A stretch of DNA of 64,000 bases, taken from the NCBI GenBank assembly GCA_963716855.1, contig CAVQUV010000012.1, positions 124,001 through 188,000 on the forward strand, read 5' to 3'. Below are positions 55,219-63,412 of this stretch, one piece after another; the stretch's first letter is position 1; each line of letters begins with the position of its first letter. A program made the translations under genes and the position numbers. Origin of the DNA: JAGVSZ01 sp963716855 (lineage in GTDB: Bacteria > Pseudomonadota > Gammaproteobacteria > Burkholderiales > SG8-39). A model generated the notes under the pieces. The model was not told the origin of the DNA, ran no database searches, and saw only the letters and a program-made list of their open reading frames with translations.

Positions 55219-56256
55219 TCAGTCGCCGAGCCCGCCGACGGCCGCGAACAGCGCGACGACCGCTTCCTGCGGAATGTTGCGGGTGATGAACACCAGGCGC
55301 GAGCGCCGATCCTCGCTCGCCCATGCGTCGAGCGTCGTCGGCGGGTGGAAGATGTGCTGCACGCCCTGCACGACGACCGGGCCGCGTTCCCCTTCGACGT
55401 TGACGAGGCCTTTCACCCGCAACAGGTCGGGACCGCGCATCGACGTGAGCAGCTCCATCGCGGAGGAGAACGTCTTCCAGGAGAACGGCCGGTCGAACCA
55501 GAGCACGAACGACCGGATCGCGCGGTCGTGCACGCCTGTCGCCAGTCGCTTGCCCAGGTAGCCGTCGCCCTCGCCCGGGCGCCCCAGCCACCGGTCGAGT
55601 TGAGCGCCATCCGCCCGCGCGGTGCGCAGTCCGATATCGAGGAAGAACGCCGGGTCGATCTCGCCCTGGACTGCTGCGGCGAATTCGGCGCTTGGGTTGA
55701 GCGACCGCAGGCGTGCACGCAACGCTTCGACCTCTGCCGCGCCGGTGAGATCGGTCTTCGTGAGCACCAGTCGATCCGCGACGGCGGCCTGCTTGACGGC
55801 CTCGGGTTGCGCGTCGAGCTGGCGCTCGCCGTTCACCGCGTCCACCAGGGTGACCACCCCGTCGAGCCGGTACTGCGCCGCGAGCAGCGTGTCGGCCGCG
55901 AACGTCTGGATCACCGGCGCGGGATCGGCGAGGCCGGTGGTCTCGACGACGACGCGGTCGAAGTCGATCACCGCGCCGGCGCGGCGCTGCGCGAACAACT
56001 CGCGCAGCGTCTCCTGCAGGTCGGTGCGCACGGTGCAGCAGAGGCAGCCGTTCGCGAGGAGCGTGATGTTCTCGGAGGACGCGGCGACGAGCGCGTTGTC
56101 GATGCCGACCTCGCCGAATTCGTTGATCACCACCGCGACCCGGTTCATGCCCGGGTGCGTGAGGAGCCGCCGGATCAGCGTCGTCTTGCCGCTGCCGAGG
56201 AAACCGGTGACGACGGTGACCGGGAGCCGGCCGGCGAGCGGGTCGCGTGCGCTCAG
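55219..56256 (-). CDS. CobW/ZNG1-family GTP-binding metallochaperone, start uncertain
   Basis: About 345 residues. Walker A is TGFLGSGKTT, the metal motif is GCLCC (CxCC), the base-specificity motif TKTDL, and FAADTLLAAQYRLDGVVTLV DA contains the switch region; the CobW C-terminal domain ends near ITRNIPQEAVVALFAAVGG. Members move Zn or Co to client enzymes. Conserved sequence starts upstream of the first ATG (56148), at about 56226, yet no ATG, GTG or TTG lies ahead of it; the coordinate given uses a CTG at 56256 that overlaps the LVIVD gene stop. A further indel or a rare start are both possible. Confidence 0.85.
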   Translation of the reverse strand: MSARDPLAGRLPVTVVTGFLGSGKTTLIRRLLTHPGMNRVAVVINEFGEVGIDNALVAASSENITLLANGCLCCTVRTDLQETLRELFAQRRAGAVIDFDRVVVETTGLADPAPVIQTFAADTLLAAQYRLDGVVTLVDAVNGERQLDAQPEAVKQAAVADRLVLTKTDLTGAAEVEALRARLRSLNPSAEFAAAVQGEIDPAFFLDIGLRTARADGAQLDRWLGRPGEGDGYLGKRLATGVHDRAIRSFVLWFDRPFSWKTFSSAMELLTSMRGPDLLRVKGLVNVEGERGPVVVQGVQHIFHPPTTLDAWASEDRRSRLVFITRNIPQEAVVALFAAVGGLGD

Positions 56257-57507
56257 ATCGTCATCTCCAGGATGTACAGGCCGCCGGCGAACCGGTCGAC
56301 CGTGAACACGATCCCGCGATCGTCGACGTACACGTCGTTCAGCTGGATCGCGCCGACCGGCGAGAGCTTCGGCGCGCCGGGCACGAAGTACGCGACTTCC
56401 TGCGGCTGATAAGGGTTCGACACGTCGTAGGCGCGCACGCCGGCGTTGAAGAACGAGCCGATGACGATGTCCTCGGAGTGCCAGGAGGTCGGCACCGGCA
56501 GGTTCTCGTGCAGGTTATGCGCGCCGAAGCGCCCGCCGCGCTTCGCGAACGCGTCGTACGGCGGCATCGGGAAGGTCGCGATCGGCACCGGGTTTGCCTC
56601 GACGCGCGCGTCGAGCACCCAGACGAGCTTCGGCCAGTCGGCGCCGCCGTCCTGCACGCACTCGTCGCTCGCGATCCAGAGGCCGCGCGAGAAGAGCGGC
56701 AGCACCGTGTGCAGGAAGCCGTTGAACGGCGGCGAATGGTTCCAGCGCGTCACGAGCTTCGGGCGCGCCTTGTCGGCGATGTCGAGCACCACGAGTCCGC
56801 CGTCGATGTAGCCCACGTAGGCGCGGTCCGGCCGTTGCGGAAAGACGTTGGTGTTGTGCGCGCGGAAGCCCACATCGAACTTCGCGGGCAGCCGTGCGGG
56901 CGGGGGCGCGTCGTCGCCGTCACGCGTGCCCGGCAGCCACCAGCGCCCGATTTCCTTGTGGCTGCAACGGATTGCGCACATCGACGACGCGGTAGAACTG
57001 GTCGTCCTTCGGGTTGCGCGGCTTGAAGTCGGCGGCGCCGCCAGAAAGATGGATGTATTCGCCGTCGACGAACCACAGCGCGTGCACGCCGCGCGAATGC
57101 GGGCCCGAGGCGTCGAAATGCGCGATGCGCTTCGGCTGCTCGGGCTCGCTCACGTCGAAGAGATCGAACCCCGCCGGCTGGATGTTCACCCCGCTCGTCT
57201 GGTAGGCCACGGCCATGACGTCGCCGACCACGTCGAGCGAGTTCGAGCGCATCTTCGCGTGCGGGAGATCGGTCTGCACGATCACCTTCGGCGCGCGCGG
57301 GTCGGTCACGTCCACGCCGGTGAAGTTCTTCGGCGCCGATTCGTGGGCGAGCCAGAGGACGCGGCGCCCGTCGCGCGTCTGCTGCATGCCCATGCCTTCG
57401 CCGAGGCCGCCGAAGCCGGCAAGCTCGTGGTGCGCGAGAAGCGTCATGTTCAAGGCGAGCGTCTGGTCGGCGCGCGCGGCGGGGGTAAGCGTGGAGGTGG
57501 GTTTCAT
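56253..57507 (-). CDS. LVIVD-repeat (beta-propeller-like) protein, one frame break
   Basis: About 417 residues. Repeated strands such as FTGVDVTDPRAPKVIVQTDL, GFDLFDVSEPEQPKRIAHFD, GLVVLDIADKARPKLVTRW and VRAYDVSNPYQPQEVAYFVP are LVIVD repeats, which build a beta-propeller. An extra base near 56958 splits the gene at NPLQP; joined, it reads NPLQPKEIGRWWLPG. Eight-bladed propellers of this type have unknown function; no signal peptide is evident. It sits between a dehydrogenase gene (12 bp upstream) and cobW (overlap) on the same strand. Confidence 0.8.
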
Positions 57508-57519
57508 GTCCGGTCTCGA

Positions 57520-58419
57520 TCAGCGACGCGAATTGCGGGAACGACGCGGCAGCCCGGCCATCGCACCGAGCACTGCGCACACCGACCCGGTGTCTTCCTT
57601 CGCGAAGCCCTCGGCGATCGCAGCGGTGTAGATCGGCGCCGATGCGGCGAAGAGCGGGGTCGGGCAACCGAGCTTCGTGGCGTACTCGCCGATGATGTGC
57701 ATGTCCTTTTGCCACACCTCGACCTTCATGGTGGCTTCCGAGTAATCGTCGGCCACCATCATCGGCCCGCGCACCTGGAACATCCGCGAGGTGCCGGCGC
57801 CGTCGCCGATCACCTTCAGCGTCTGCGCCGGGTCAAGTCCGGCCTTGCGCGCGAGCACCATCGCCTCGGCTGCGGCGACGTTGTGAATCGCGACGAGCAG
57901 GTTGGCGACGTACTTCATCTTCGACCCGTTGCCGAATGCACCGAGGTAGTGGTGCCCGCGCGCGATTCCCTCGAACACGGGCACGCACTGCCGGTAGGCG
58001 GCGCGCAGCCCGCTGGCGTACACGAGCAGGTCCTTCGTGCGCGCCTGCGCGCCCGTCCCCGAGAGCGGGCAGTCGAGGAGCGTGGCGCCGCTGCGCTCCA
58101 CGACGTTGCGCGCGGCCTCCTTCACCTCGAGCGGCATGGTGCTCGTTTCGACGACGATCAAGCCCTTGCGTTTCGCCTTCGCGATCTCCGCGCTCACTGC
58201 GGCGAGCGCGGCAACCGAGGGCAGCGACGTAATCACGATGCCCGCGCGCCGCGCCACGTCGGCGCCCGAGCGGGCGGCGACGCCGCCGGCGCGCGCGTGC
58301 GCCCGTCGCGCCGCCGGTGCGACGTCGTAGCCGACCACCTTGAAGCCCGCCTTGAGCAGGTTCGACGCCATCGCCCCGCCCATGATGCCGAGGCCGATCA
58401 CTCCGACGGTCAATGCCAT
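57520..58419 (-). CDS. 3-hydroxyisobutyrate dehydrogenase / tartronate semialdehyde reductase family protein
   Basis: 299 residues, intact. NAD(P) motif VIGLGIMGGAMASNLLKAGF, substrate motif LLDCPLSGTGAQARTKDLLV and catalytic lysine in GNGSKMKYVANLLVAIHN. The C-terminal helical domain is complete. It follows the quinone oxidoreductase gene by 16 bp and precedes the LVIVD gene by 12 bp. A paralog at 48.6-49.5 kb shares the fold but differs strongly in sequence. Confidence 0.9.
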   Translation of the reverse strand: MALTVGVIGLGIMGGAMASNLLKAGFKVVGYDVAPAARRAHARAGGVAARSGADVARRAGIVITSLPSVAALAAVSAEIAKAKRKGLIVVETSTMPLEVKEAARNVVERSGATLLDCPLSGTGAQARTKDLLVYASGLRAAYRQCVPVFEGIARGHHYLGAFGNGSKMKYVANLLVAIHNVAAAEAMVLARKAGLDPAQTLKVIGDGAGTSRMFQVRGPMMVADDYSEATMKVEVWQKDMHIIGEYATKLGCPTPLFAASAPIYTAAIAEGFAKEDTGSVCAVLGAMAGLPRRSRNSRR

Positions 58420-58435
58420 GGTTCAGCGCTCCGCT

Positions 58436-59419
58436 TCAAGGGATGATTACGGACGAGCCGACGGTCCGCCCGGCCTCAAGATCGCTGTGCGCTTTGACGG
58501 TGTCCGCGAGCGTATAGCGCTGCCCGATGTTCACATTGATTGCCCCGCGCCGCCACAGATCGAAGACCGCGGTTGCGGAGGCGACCAGTTCTTCGCGCGC
58601 CGCCGTGTAGGTCACAAGCGTGGGCCGGGTGAAGTAGAGCGAGCCGAGCTTCTGCAGCGTCGCCGCTTCGACGGGCGGTGGGGCGCCGGTCGTCGTCCCG
58701 AACGAGACGAAGAAGCCGCGCGGCCTCAGGCACTTCAGCGACGCGTCGAACGTTGCCTTGCCGACGGAGTCGTACACGACCGGCACGCCGACGCCGCCGG
58801 TGATCGACTTGACCCGCTCGACGACGTCCTCCCTGGTGCGGTCGATGACCTCGGCGTAGCCGTTCTCGCGCGCGAGCCGGCACTTGTCCGCCCCCGCCGT
58901 TACGCCGATCATCTTCGCGCCGAGGTGCTTCCCCCATTGGCCCGCGAAGAGGCCAACGCCGCCCGCGGCGGCGTGGAACAGCGCGTGCTCGCCCGCCTTC
59001 AGCGGATAGCAGCGGTTGAGCAGGTACTCCACCGTCATCGCCTTCAGCATCATCGCGGCGGCCTGCTCCTCGGGCATGCCGTCGGGAAGCTTGACCACGC
59101 GCGCGGCCGTCACGACACGGCGGTCGGCGTACGCGCCCACCGCGCCGCCCGCGTAGGCAACCCGGTCGCCGACCTTCACGTCCTTCACGTCCGGCCCGAC
59201 CTTCTCGACGACGCCGGCCGCCTCCGTCCCGACGCCGCTCGGCAGCGGCAGCGGATAGAAGCCGGAGCGCTGATAGACGTCCTGGTAATTGAGACCGATC
59301 GCCTTGTGCCGGACGAGGATCTCCCCGGCACCGGGATCGGCGATCTCGACGGTCTCGAGTTTCAGGACTTCAGGGCCGCCGGGAGCGGCGAATCGGACGA
59401 CGCGTGCTTTCGTGGTCAT
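58436..59419 (-). CDS. Quinone oxidoreductase (QOR, zinc-independent MDR family)
   Basis: 327 residues. VRFAAPGGPEVLKLETVEI and GLNYQDVYQRSGFYPLPLPS are typical of QorA, and AAAGGVGLFAGQWGKHLGAK is the NADPH fold. There are no zinc-binding cysteines. The enzyme reduces quinones or enones with NADPH. First gene of the QOR-dehydrogenase-LVIVD-cobW unit; a 98-bp gap divides it from the divergent DUF1330 gene. Confidence 0.9.
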   Translation of the reverse strand: MTTKARVVRFAAPGGPEVLKLETVEIADPGAGEILVRHKAIGLNYQDVYQRSGFYPLPLPSGVGTEAAGVVEKVGPDVKDVKVGDRVAYAGGAVGAYADRRVVTAARVVKLPDGMPEEQAAAMMLKAMTVEYLLNRCYPLKAGEHALFHAAAGGVGLFAGQWGKHLGAKMIGVTAGADKCRLARENGYAEVIDRTREDVVERVKSITGGVGVPVVYDSVGKATFDASLKCLRPRGFFVSFGTTTGAPPPVEAATLQKLGSLYFTRPTLVTYTAAREELVASATAVFDLWRRGAINVNIGQRYTLADTVKAHSDLEAGRTVGSSVIIP

Positions 59420-59517
59420 GAGCGGCTCGGGAGGTCGGGGCGCGCATCATCGCGCGGGAGCGTTACCATGTCGAGTGCCGCGAACGGTCCGGCGCACAAC
59501 GCCATCGGAGCCGAACC

Positions 59518-59823
59518 ATGCCCGCCTACTGGGTCGCCCGCTCCCGGATCGACGATCCGGTCCAGTACAAGAAGTACACCGACCTCGTGCCGGCGATCAT
59601 CGCGCGCCACGGCGGGAAAGTGCTCGCGCGCGGGGGAAAGTTCCGCGTCATGGAGGGCCCGGATACCTTCCGGCGCTTCATCGTCATAGAATTCCCGACC
59701 TTCGAGCAGGCGGTGGCCTGCTTCGAATCGCAGGAGTACCAGGATGCCGCCGCGTTCCGCAAGGCGGGGGGCGGCATCGTGGAGAACGTCATTGTCGACG
59801 GCGGCGACGCGACGCCGCGCTAG
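59518..59823 (+). CDS. DUF1330 protein (dimeric alpha-beta barrel)
   Basis: 101 residues. AYWVARSRIDDPVQYKKYTD and RFIVIEFPTFEQAVACFESQ, then EYQDAAAFRKAG are DUF1330 hallmarks, a ferredoxin-like fold related to monooxygenase/EthD types. Function unsettled; often near aromatic or acid catabolism genes. It precedes the fumarylpyruvate hydrolase-like gene by 30 bp. Confidence 0.85.
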   Translation: MPAYWVARSRIDDPVQYKKYTDLVPAIIARHGGKVLARGGKFRVMEGPDTFRRFIVIEFPTFEQAVACFESQEYQDAAAFRKAGGGIVENVIVDGGDATPR

Positions 59824-59853
59824 ACCGAGTCACGACACAGGAAAGGATCCGCA

Positions 59854-60537
59854 ATGGAGTACGTCATCCCCGCGCCCCAGATTCCCTCGCTCAGCGTCGA
59901 GGGCACCAACGCGCGCTTCCCCGTCGGGCGCATTTTCTGCGTCGGCCGCAACTACGCCGAGCACGCGCGCGAGATGGGCCACGACCCGAACCGCGAGCCG
60001 CCGTTCTTCTTCATGAAGCCGGGCACGGCGATCCTCGAGGGCAAGGACTTCCCGTATCCCTCGCAGACGAAGGACGTGCACCACGAGATGGAGCTCGTCG
60101 TCGCGCTCGGCAAGGGCGGGGCGAACATCCCCGAGGGGAAGGCGCTCGAGCACATCTACGGCTACGCAGTCGGGCTCGACATGACGCGCCGCGACCTCCA
60201 GGGCGAGGCGAAGAAGATGGGCCGGCCGTGGGACACCGGCAAGGCGTTCGACCACTCGGCCCCGTGCTCGGCGATCGTGCCGGCGTCGAAGATCGGCCAC
60301 CCGGCGAAGGGCGCCGTGGTCCTCGAGGTCAACGGCCAGGTGAAGCAGAAAGGCGACCTCGCGGAGCTGATCTGGAAGATCCCGGAGATGATCGCTTTCC
60401 TCTCGACCCTGTTCGAGCTGAAGCCCGGCGATCTGATCTTCACCGGAACGCCCGCGGGCGTCGGCCCGGTGCAGAAGGGCGACACCCTGAAGGGCAGCGT
60501 CGCCGGCGTCGGGACGATCACGTTCAAAGTCGCCTAA
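59854..60537 (+). CDS. Fumarylpyruvate hydrolase-like FAH family protein
   Basis: 227 residues, short single-domain FAH. FPVGRIFCVGRNYAEHAREM G, KDVHHEMELVVALGKGG (metal glutamates Glu78 and Glu80) and GYAVGLDMTRRDLQGEAKKM GRPWDTGKAFDHSAP match the NagK/acylpyruvate-hydrolase branch closely. It should cleave fumarylpyruvate to fumarate and pyruvate, the last step of the gentisate route. An AAGGA site precedes the ATG. It is more likely to be the pathway enzyme than the longer paralog at 41.9-42.7 kb. Confidence 0.88.
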   Translation: MEYVIPAPQIPSLSVEGTNARFPVGRIFCVGRNYAEHAREMGHDPNREPPFFFMKPGTAILEGKDFPYPSQTKDVHHEMELVVALGKGGANIPEGKALEHIYGYAVGLDMTRRDLQGEAKKMGRPWDTGKAFDHSAPCSAIVPASKIGHPAKGAVVLEVNGQVKQKGDLAELIWKIPEMIAFLSTLFELKPGDLIFTGTPAGVGPVQKGDTLKGSVAGVGTITFKVA

Positions 60538-60557
60538 CGCTCCGTCCGGAGGCTGCC

Positions 60558-61022
60558 ATGCCGCTCTCGCATCTCGAGCACTTCCTGATCCAGACCGCCG
60601 ACCTCCAGGCCACGCGCGACTGGTACGTGCGCGTGCTCGGGATGAAGGAGGGCTGGCATCCGGACTTCAAGTTCCCGGTGGTCTGGCTCTACATCGGGGA
60701 GAAGGACGTGCTGCACCTCACCGAGGGCGGCGCGAACGTGTCCGAGAACCGCAAGAGGTATCTCGGCCAGCAGTCCACCGACGTGCACGGCAGCGGCGTG
60801 GTGGACCACGTCGCCTTCCGCGCCACCGGCCTGCCCGACATGCTGGCGCACCTCGAGCGCGAAGGCATCGAGTTCACGCGGCGGATGGTGAGCGACCAGG
60901 GGCTCTACCAGCTCTTCCTGCACGACCCGAATGGCGTGAAGGTCGAGCTCAACTTCGCCAACAGCGAAGCACTCCAGCACGGCATCAAGCCGGAGCTCAA
61001 GGCGAGCGAGTTGACGAATTGA
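60558..61022 (+). CDS. VOC family protein (glyoxalase/dioxygenase superfamily)
   Basis: 154 residues. LSHLEHFLIQTADLQATRDW YVRVLGM supplies the first metal histidine, VVDHVAFRATGLPDMLAHLE the second, and YQLFLHDPNGVKVELNFANS the glutamate. Could be a small extradiol dioxygenase or isomerase. Third gene of the DUF1330-FAH-VOC unit. It converges on the thioesterase gene with only 14 bp between stops. Confidence 0.85.
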   Translation: MPLSHLEHFLIQTADLQATRDWYVRVLGMKEGWHPDFKFPVVWLYIGEKDVLHLTEGGANVSENRKRYLGQQSTDVHGSGVVDHVAFRATGLPDMLAHLEREGIEFTRRMVSDQGLYQLFLHDPNGVKVELNFANSEALQHGIKPELKASELTN

Positions 61023-61036
61023 GGCGGGTGCCCCGC

Positions 61037-61441
61037 TCAACCGGGGCGCTTGGCGCTTGCGCGCTTCTCGAGCCGCTCGAGCGCGACCGGCGCGCGCGCG
61101 TGCGTGCCCTCGCCGATCAGCTCGACGCCGTCGTGCGCCTGCACCGTGAAGAGAACGAGGCGGTCGGTCTTGCCCGTTACCGTCGCAGTGGCGGTCACCG
61201 TGCAGCCGAGCGGCGTGGCGGCGAGGTGCTTCACGTTGACCTCGTAGCCGACCGACACCCAGCCGGCGGGCAGATACCCCGCGATGGCTCGCGTCGCCGC
61301 GACTTCCATCGCGTAGATCATGAACGGGGTGCCGAACACCGCCGGCATCTCATCGTGATAATGCTTGACGGTGGACTCCGGGCGCACCTCAAGCGCGAAA
61401 GTCGCGGCGGCTCCCACCGGAATCGCGTCGGTCGCGCTCAT
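61037..61441 (-). CDS. FlK-like acyl-CoA thioesterase (hotdog fold)
   Basis: 134 residues. STVKHYHDEMPAVFGTPFMI YAMEVAA and SVGYEVNVKHLAATPLGCTV TATATV are typical of FlK-type thioesterases, with the catalytic pair in a hotdog dimer. The substrate is an acyl-CoA not predictable from sequence; FlK itself acts on fluoroacetyl-CoA, but most relatives do not. Its ATG overlaps the stop of the hydrolase gene (ATGA). Confidence 0.8.
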   Translation of the reverse strand: MSATDAIPVGAAATFALEVRPESTVKHYHDEMPAVFGTPFMIYAMEVAATRAIAGYLPAGWVSVGYEVNVKHLAATPLGCTVTATATVTGKTDRLVLFTVQAHDGVELIGEGTHARAPVALERLEKRASAKRPG

Positions 61442-62313
61442 GCGGTATGCAGAAACTCTCCGAGCAGCGCGGCCAGCCGCTCCGGCGCTTCCTCCGGGAC
61501 GAAGTGGCCGCACTCCGGGATCGCTTCGACGCGCAGGTTGGATGCGACCGGCTCGATCATCCGCTGCATCGCCGGGCCGAGCCAGTCGCCGCCGCCGATT
61601 GCCAATACCGGCATCGTGAGCTTCCCCGCCGCGGCGCTCGCCCGGTTCTGCGCGGCGGTGTCGAAGATCGCGCGGTAGTAGCCGAAGCCCGCCGCCATCG
61701 CGCCGGGCGCGGAGTAGATCCGCACGTACTCGTCGAGCGCGGCCGCGTCGATCGCATCCTTGCGCGTGGTGCGGGCGCGAAAGAGCCAGTCGAGGTAGAA
61801 CCGCTCCCGCCCCGCGATCAGCGCCGCGGGCAGGTCCTCGAGCGCGTTGAAGTAGAAGTGCCAGGTCATCTTCACGCGCTCGGGAGTGAGCGCGTAGACG
61901 TCGCCCGGCGTGATACCCGGAATCGCCGCGTCGATCAGTGCCAACCGCTTCAACTTCTGCGGATAACGCGCCGCGTACGCGTACGCAATCCATGCGCCGA
62001 TGTCGTAGCCGACCAGCGCGAACCGCGCGATGCCGAGCGCGTCCGCGAGCTCGTCGATGCACACGGCGATATTGGCCGCGTCGTACCCGTCGCTCGGGGG
62101 CTCGGAATCGCCGAGCCCGGGCGGATCCACTGCGATGATGCGGCGTCCCTTCGCGATCCCGGGCAGGACGCTGCGCCACAGGTAGCTCGATTGCGGCCAG
62201 CCGCTCACCAGAATCACCGGCTCGCCCGCACCCGCGGCGTAGCACCGGATCCGCCGCCCGCGCGCGGTGACGTCGCGGGGCGGGTAGAGGCGCCGGAACG
62301 ACTCGACGGTCAC
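61438..62313 (-). CDS. Alpha/beta hydrolase with Asp nucleophile (epoxide hydrolase/dehalogenase-like)
   Basis: 291 residues. The nucleophile elbow is LVGYDIGAWIAYAYAARYP with Asp104 in place of serine, the oxyanion strand LVSGWPQSSYLWRSVLP, DPPGLGDSEPP, and the catalytic histidine in PECGHFVPEEAPERL. An aspartate nucleophile fits epoxide hydrolases and haloalkane/haloacetate dehalogenases. Two ring tyrosines for epoxide opening cannot be placed with confidence. It overlaps the thioesterase gene and follows the SDR gene by 9 bp. Confidence 0.85.
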   Translation of the reverse strand: MTVESFRRLYPPRDVTARGRRIRCYAAGAGEPVILVSGWPQSSYLWRSVLPGIAKGRRIIAVDPPGLGDSEPPSDGYDAANIAVCIDELADALGIARFALVGYDIGAWIAYAYAARYPQKLKRLALIDAAIPGITPGDVYALTPERVKMTWHFYFNALEDLPAALIAGRERFYLDWLFRARTTRKDAIDAAALDEYVRIYSAPGAMAAGFGYYRAIFDTAAQNRASAAAGKLTMPVLAIGGGDWLGPAMQRMIEPVASNLRVEAIPECGHFVPEEAPERLAALLGEFLHTA

Positions 62314-62322
62314 GCGCGGCGC

Positions 62323-63069
62323 TCAACGCCCGCCGGAGACGTCGAGGATCGCGCCGTGCACATAGGACGCCGCTTCCGAGCACAGCCACACCGCCGCCTC
62401 GGCGATCTCAATCGGGAAGCCCGCGCGGCCGATCGGCACGGTCGGCCCCACCGAGCGGATGGTCGCGTCGCCGCCATGCACCTGGTGGATGTCGGTCACG
62501 ATCAGGCCCGGCCGGATCGCGTTGACGCGAATGCCTTCCTTGCCGACTTCCTTCGCGAGTCCGACGGTGAAGCTGTCGATGGCGCCCTTGCTCGCGGCGT
62601 AGTGCGACTCCATCGGCAGCCCGCCGTGCCGCGCCGCGGCCGACGAGATGCTCACGATCGCGCCGCCCTTGCCGCCGTGCTGCGTGGACATGCGCCGGAT
62701 CGCCTCGCGGGCACAGTAAAAGTAGCTGAAGGTGTTCACGGCAAACACCTGCGCGAGCACCGCGTCGTCCAGCTCGTCGAGCCGGCACTGGCGCCCGATG
62801 ATGCCTGCGTTGTTCACCAGCGCATCGACCTTTCCCAGTCGGCGGTCGGTTTCCTCGAACAGCCGCTTCGCCTCGGCGGGTTGCGCGACATCGGCCTGGA
62901 CCGCGATTGCCTTGCCGCCGGCGCCGGCGATGCGCGCGACGACCTGCTCGGCCGCGTCCTTGCTGTGCGCGTAGTTGACGCAGACCGCGTAGCCCCGGTT
63001 GCCAGCGAGCTCCGCGATCGCGGCGCCGATGCCCTTGCCGGCGCCCGTGACGATCATGACCTGGGACAT
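62323..63069 (-). CDS. Short-chain dehydrogenase/reductase
   Basis: 248 residues, classical SDR. TGAGKGIGAAIAEL (8-21) binds the cofactor, NNAG is at 86-89, and the catalytic set is Ser142/Ser143, Tyr157 and Lys161 (HYAASKGAIDSF). The Asn-Tyr dyad after the first strand suggests NADP(H). The C-terminal IRSVGPTVPIGRAGFPIEIA E matches FabG/glucose-dehydrogenase-like enzymes. Start overlaps the NIPSNAP stop (TGATG). Confidence 0.92.
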   Translation of the reverse strand: MSQVMIVTGAGKGIGAAIAELAGNRGYAVCVNYAHSKDAAEQVVARIAGAGGKAIAVQADVAQPAEAKRLFEETDRRLGKVDALVNNAGIIGRQCRLDELDDAVLAQVFAVNTFSYFYCAREAIRRMSTQHGGKGGAIVSISSAAARHGGLPMESHYAASKGAIDSFTVGLAKEVGKEGIRVNAIRPGLIVTDIHQVHGGDATIRSVGPTVPIGRAGFPIEIAEAAVWLCSEAASYVHGAILDVSGGR

Positions 63070-63395
63070 CAGCGGATCTTCGAGTAGCTCGTCGGCTGCA
63101 GGATGTAGTTCGTGGTATGGGCCAGAATCGGCCCGTCCTTCTCGGAAGCGGCCCGCGCCGCGATCCAGTCGGGATCGTTCATGAAGGTGTTCCACTTCTT
63201 CTCGCGCTCGGCGAGGCTCTCCCACTCGAGGAGGTAATAGAGGTCGTGATTGGTGGCGCCGATCGCCACCGTCCAGAAGCCGACCTGGCGGATGCCGTGC
63301 TTCTCCCACATCTTAAGCGTCGTCCCTTCGAAGCGCTTGTTGAGCGCAGGGAGGCGGCCGGGCAGGCAGTGGTAGATGCGAAGTTCGTGGATCAC
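63069..63395 (-). CDS. NIPSNAP family protein, GTG start
   Basis: 108 residues. IHELRIYHCLPGRLPALNKR F, MWEKHGIRQVGFWTVAIG and YYLLEWESLAEREKKWNTFM NDPDW are classic NIPSNAP (dimeric alpha-beta barrel). Role in bacteria is poorly known; often near catabolic oxidoreductases. GTG start at 63395. Confidence 0.9.
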   Translation of the reverse strand: MIHELRIYHCLPGRLPALNKRFEGTTLKMWEKHGIRQVGFWTVAIGATNHDLYYLLEWESLAEREKKWNTFMNDPDWIAARAASEKDGPILAHTTNYILQPTSYSKIR

Positions 63396-63412
63396 TCTCG
63401 TCTCCTGGTTGT

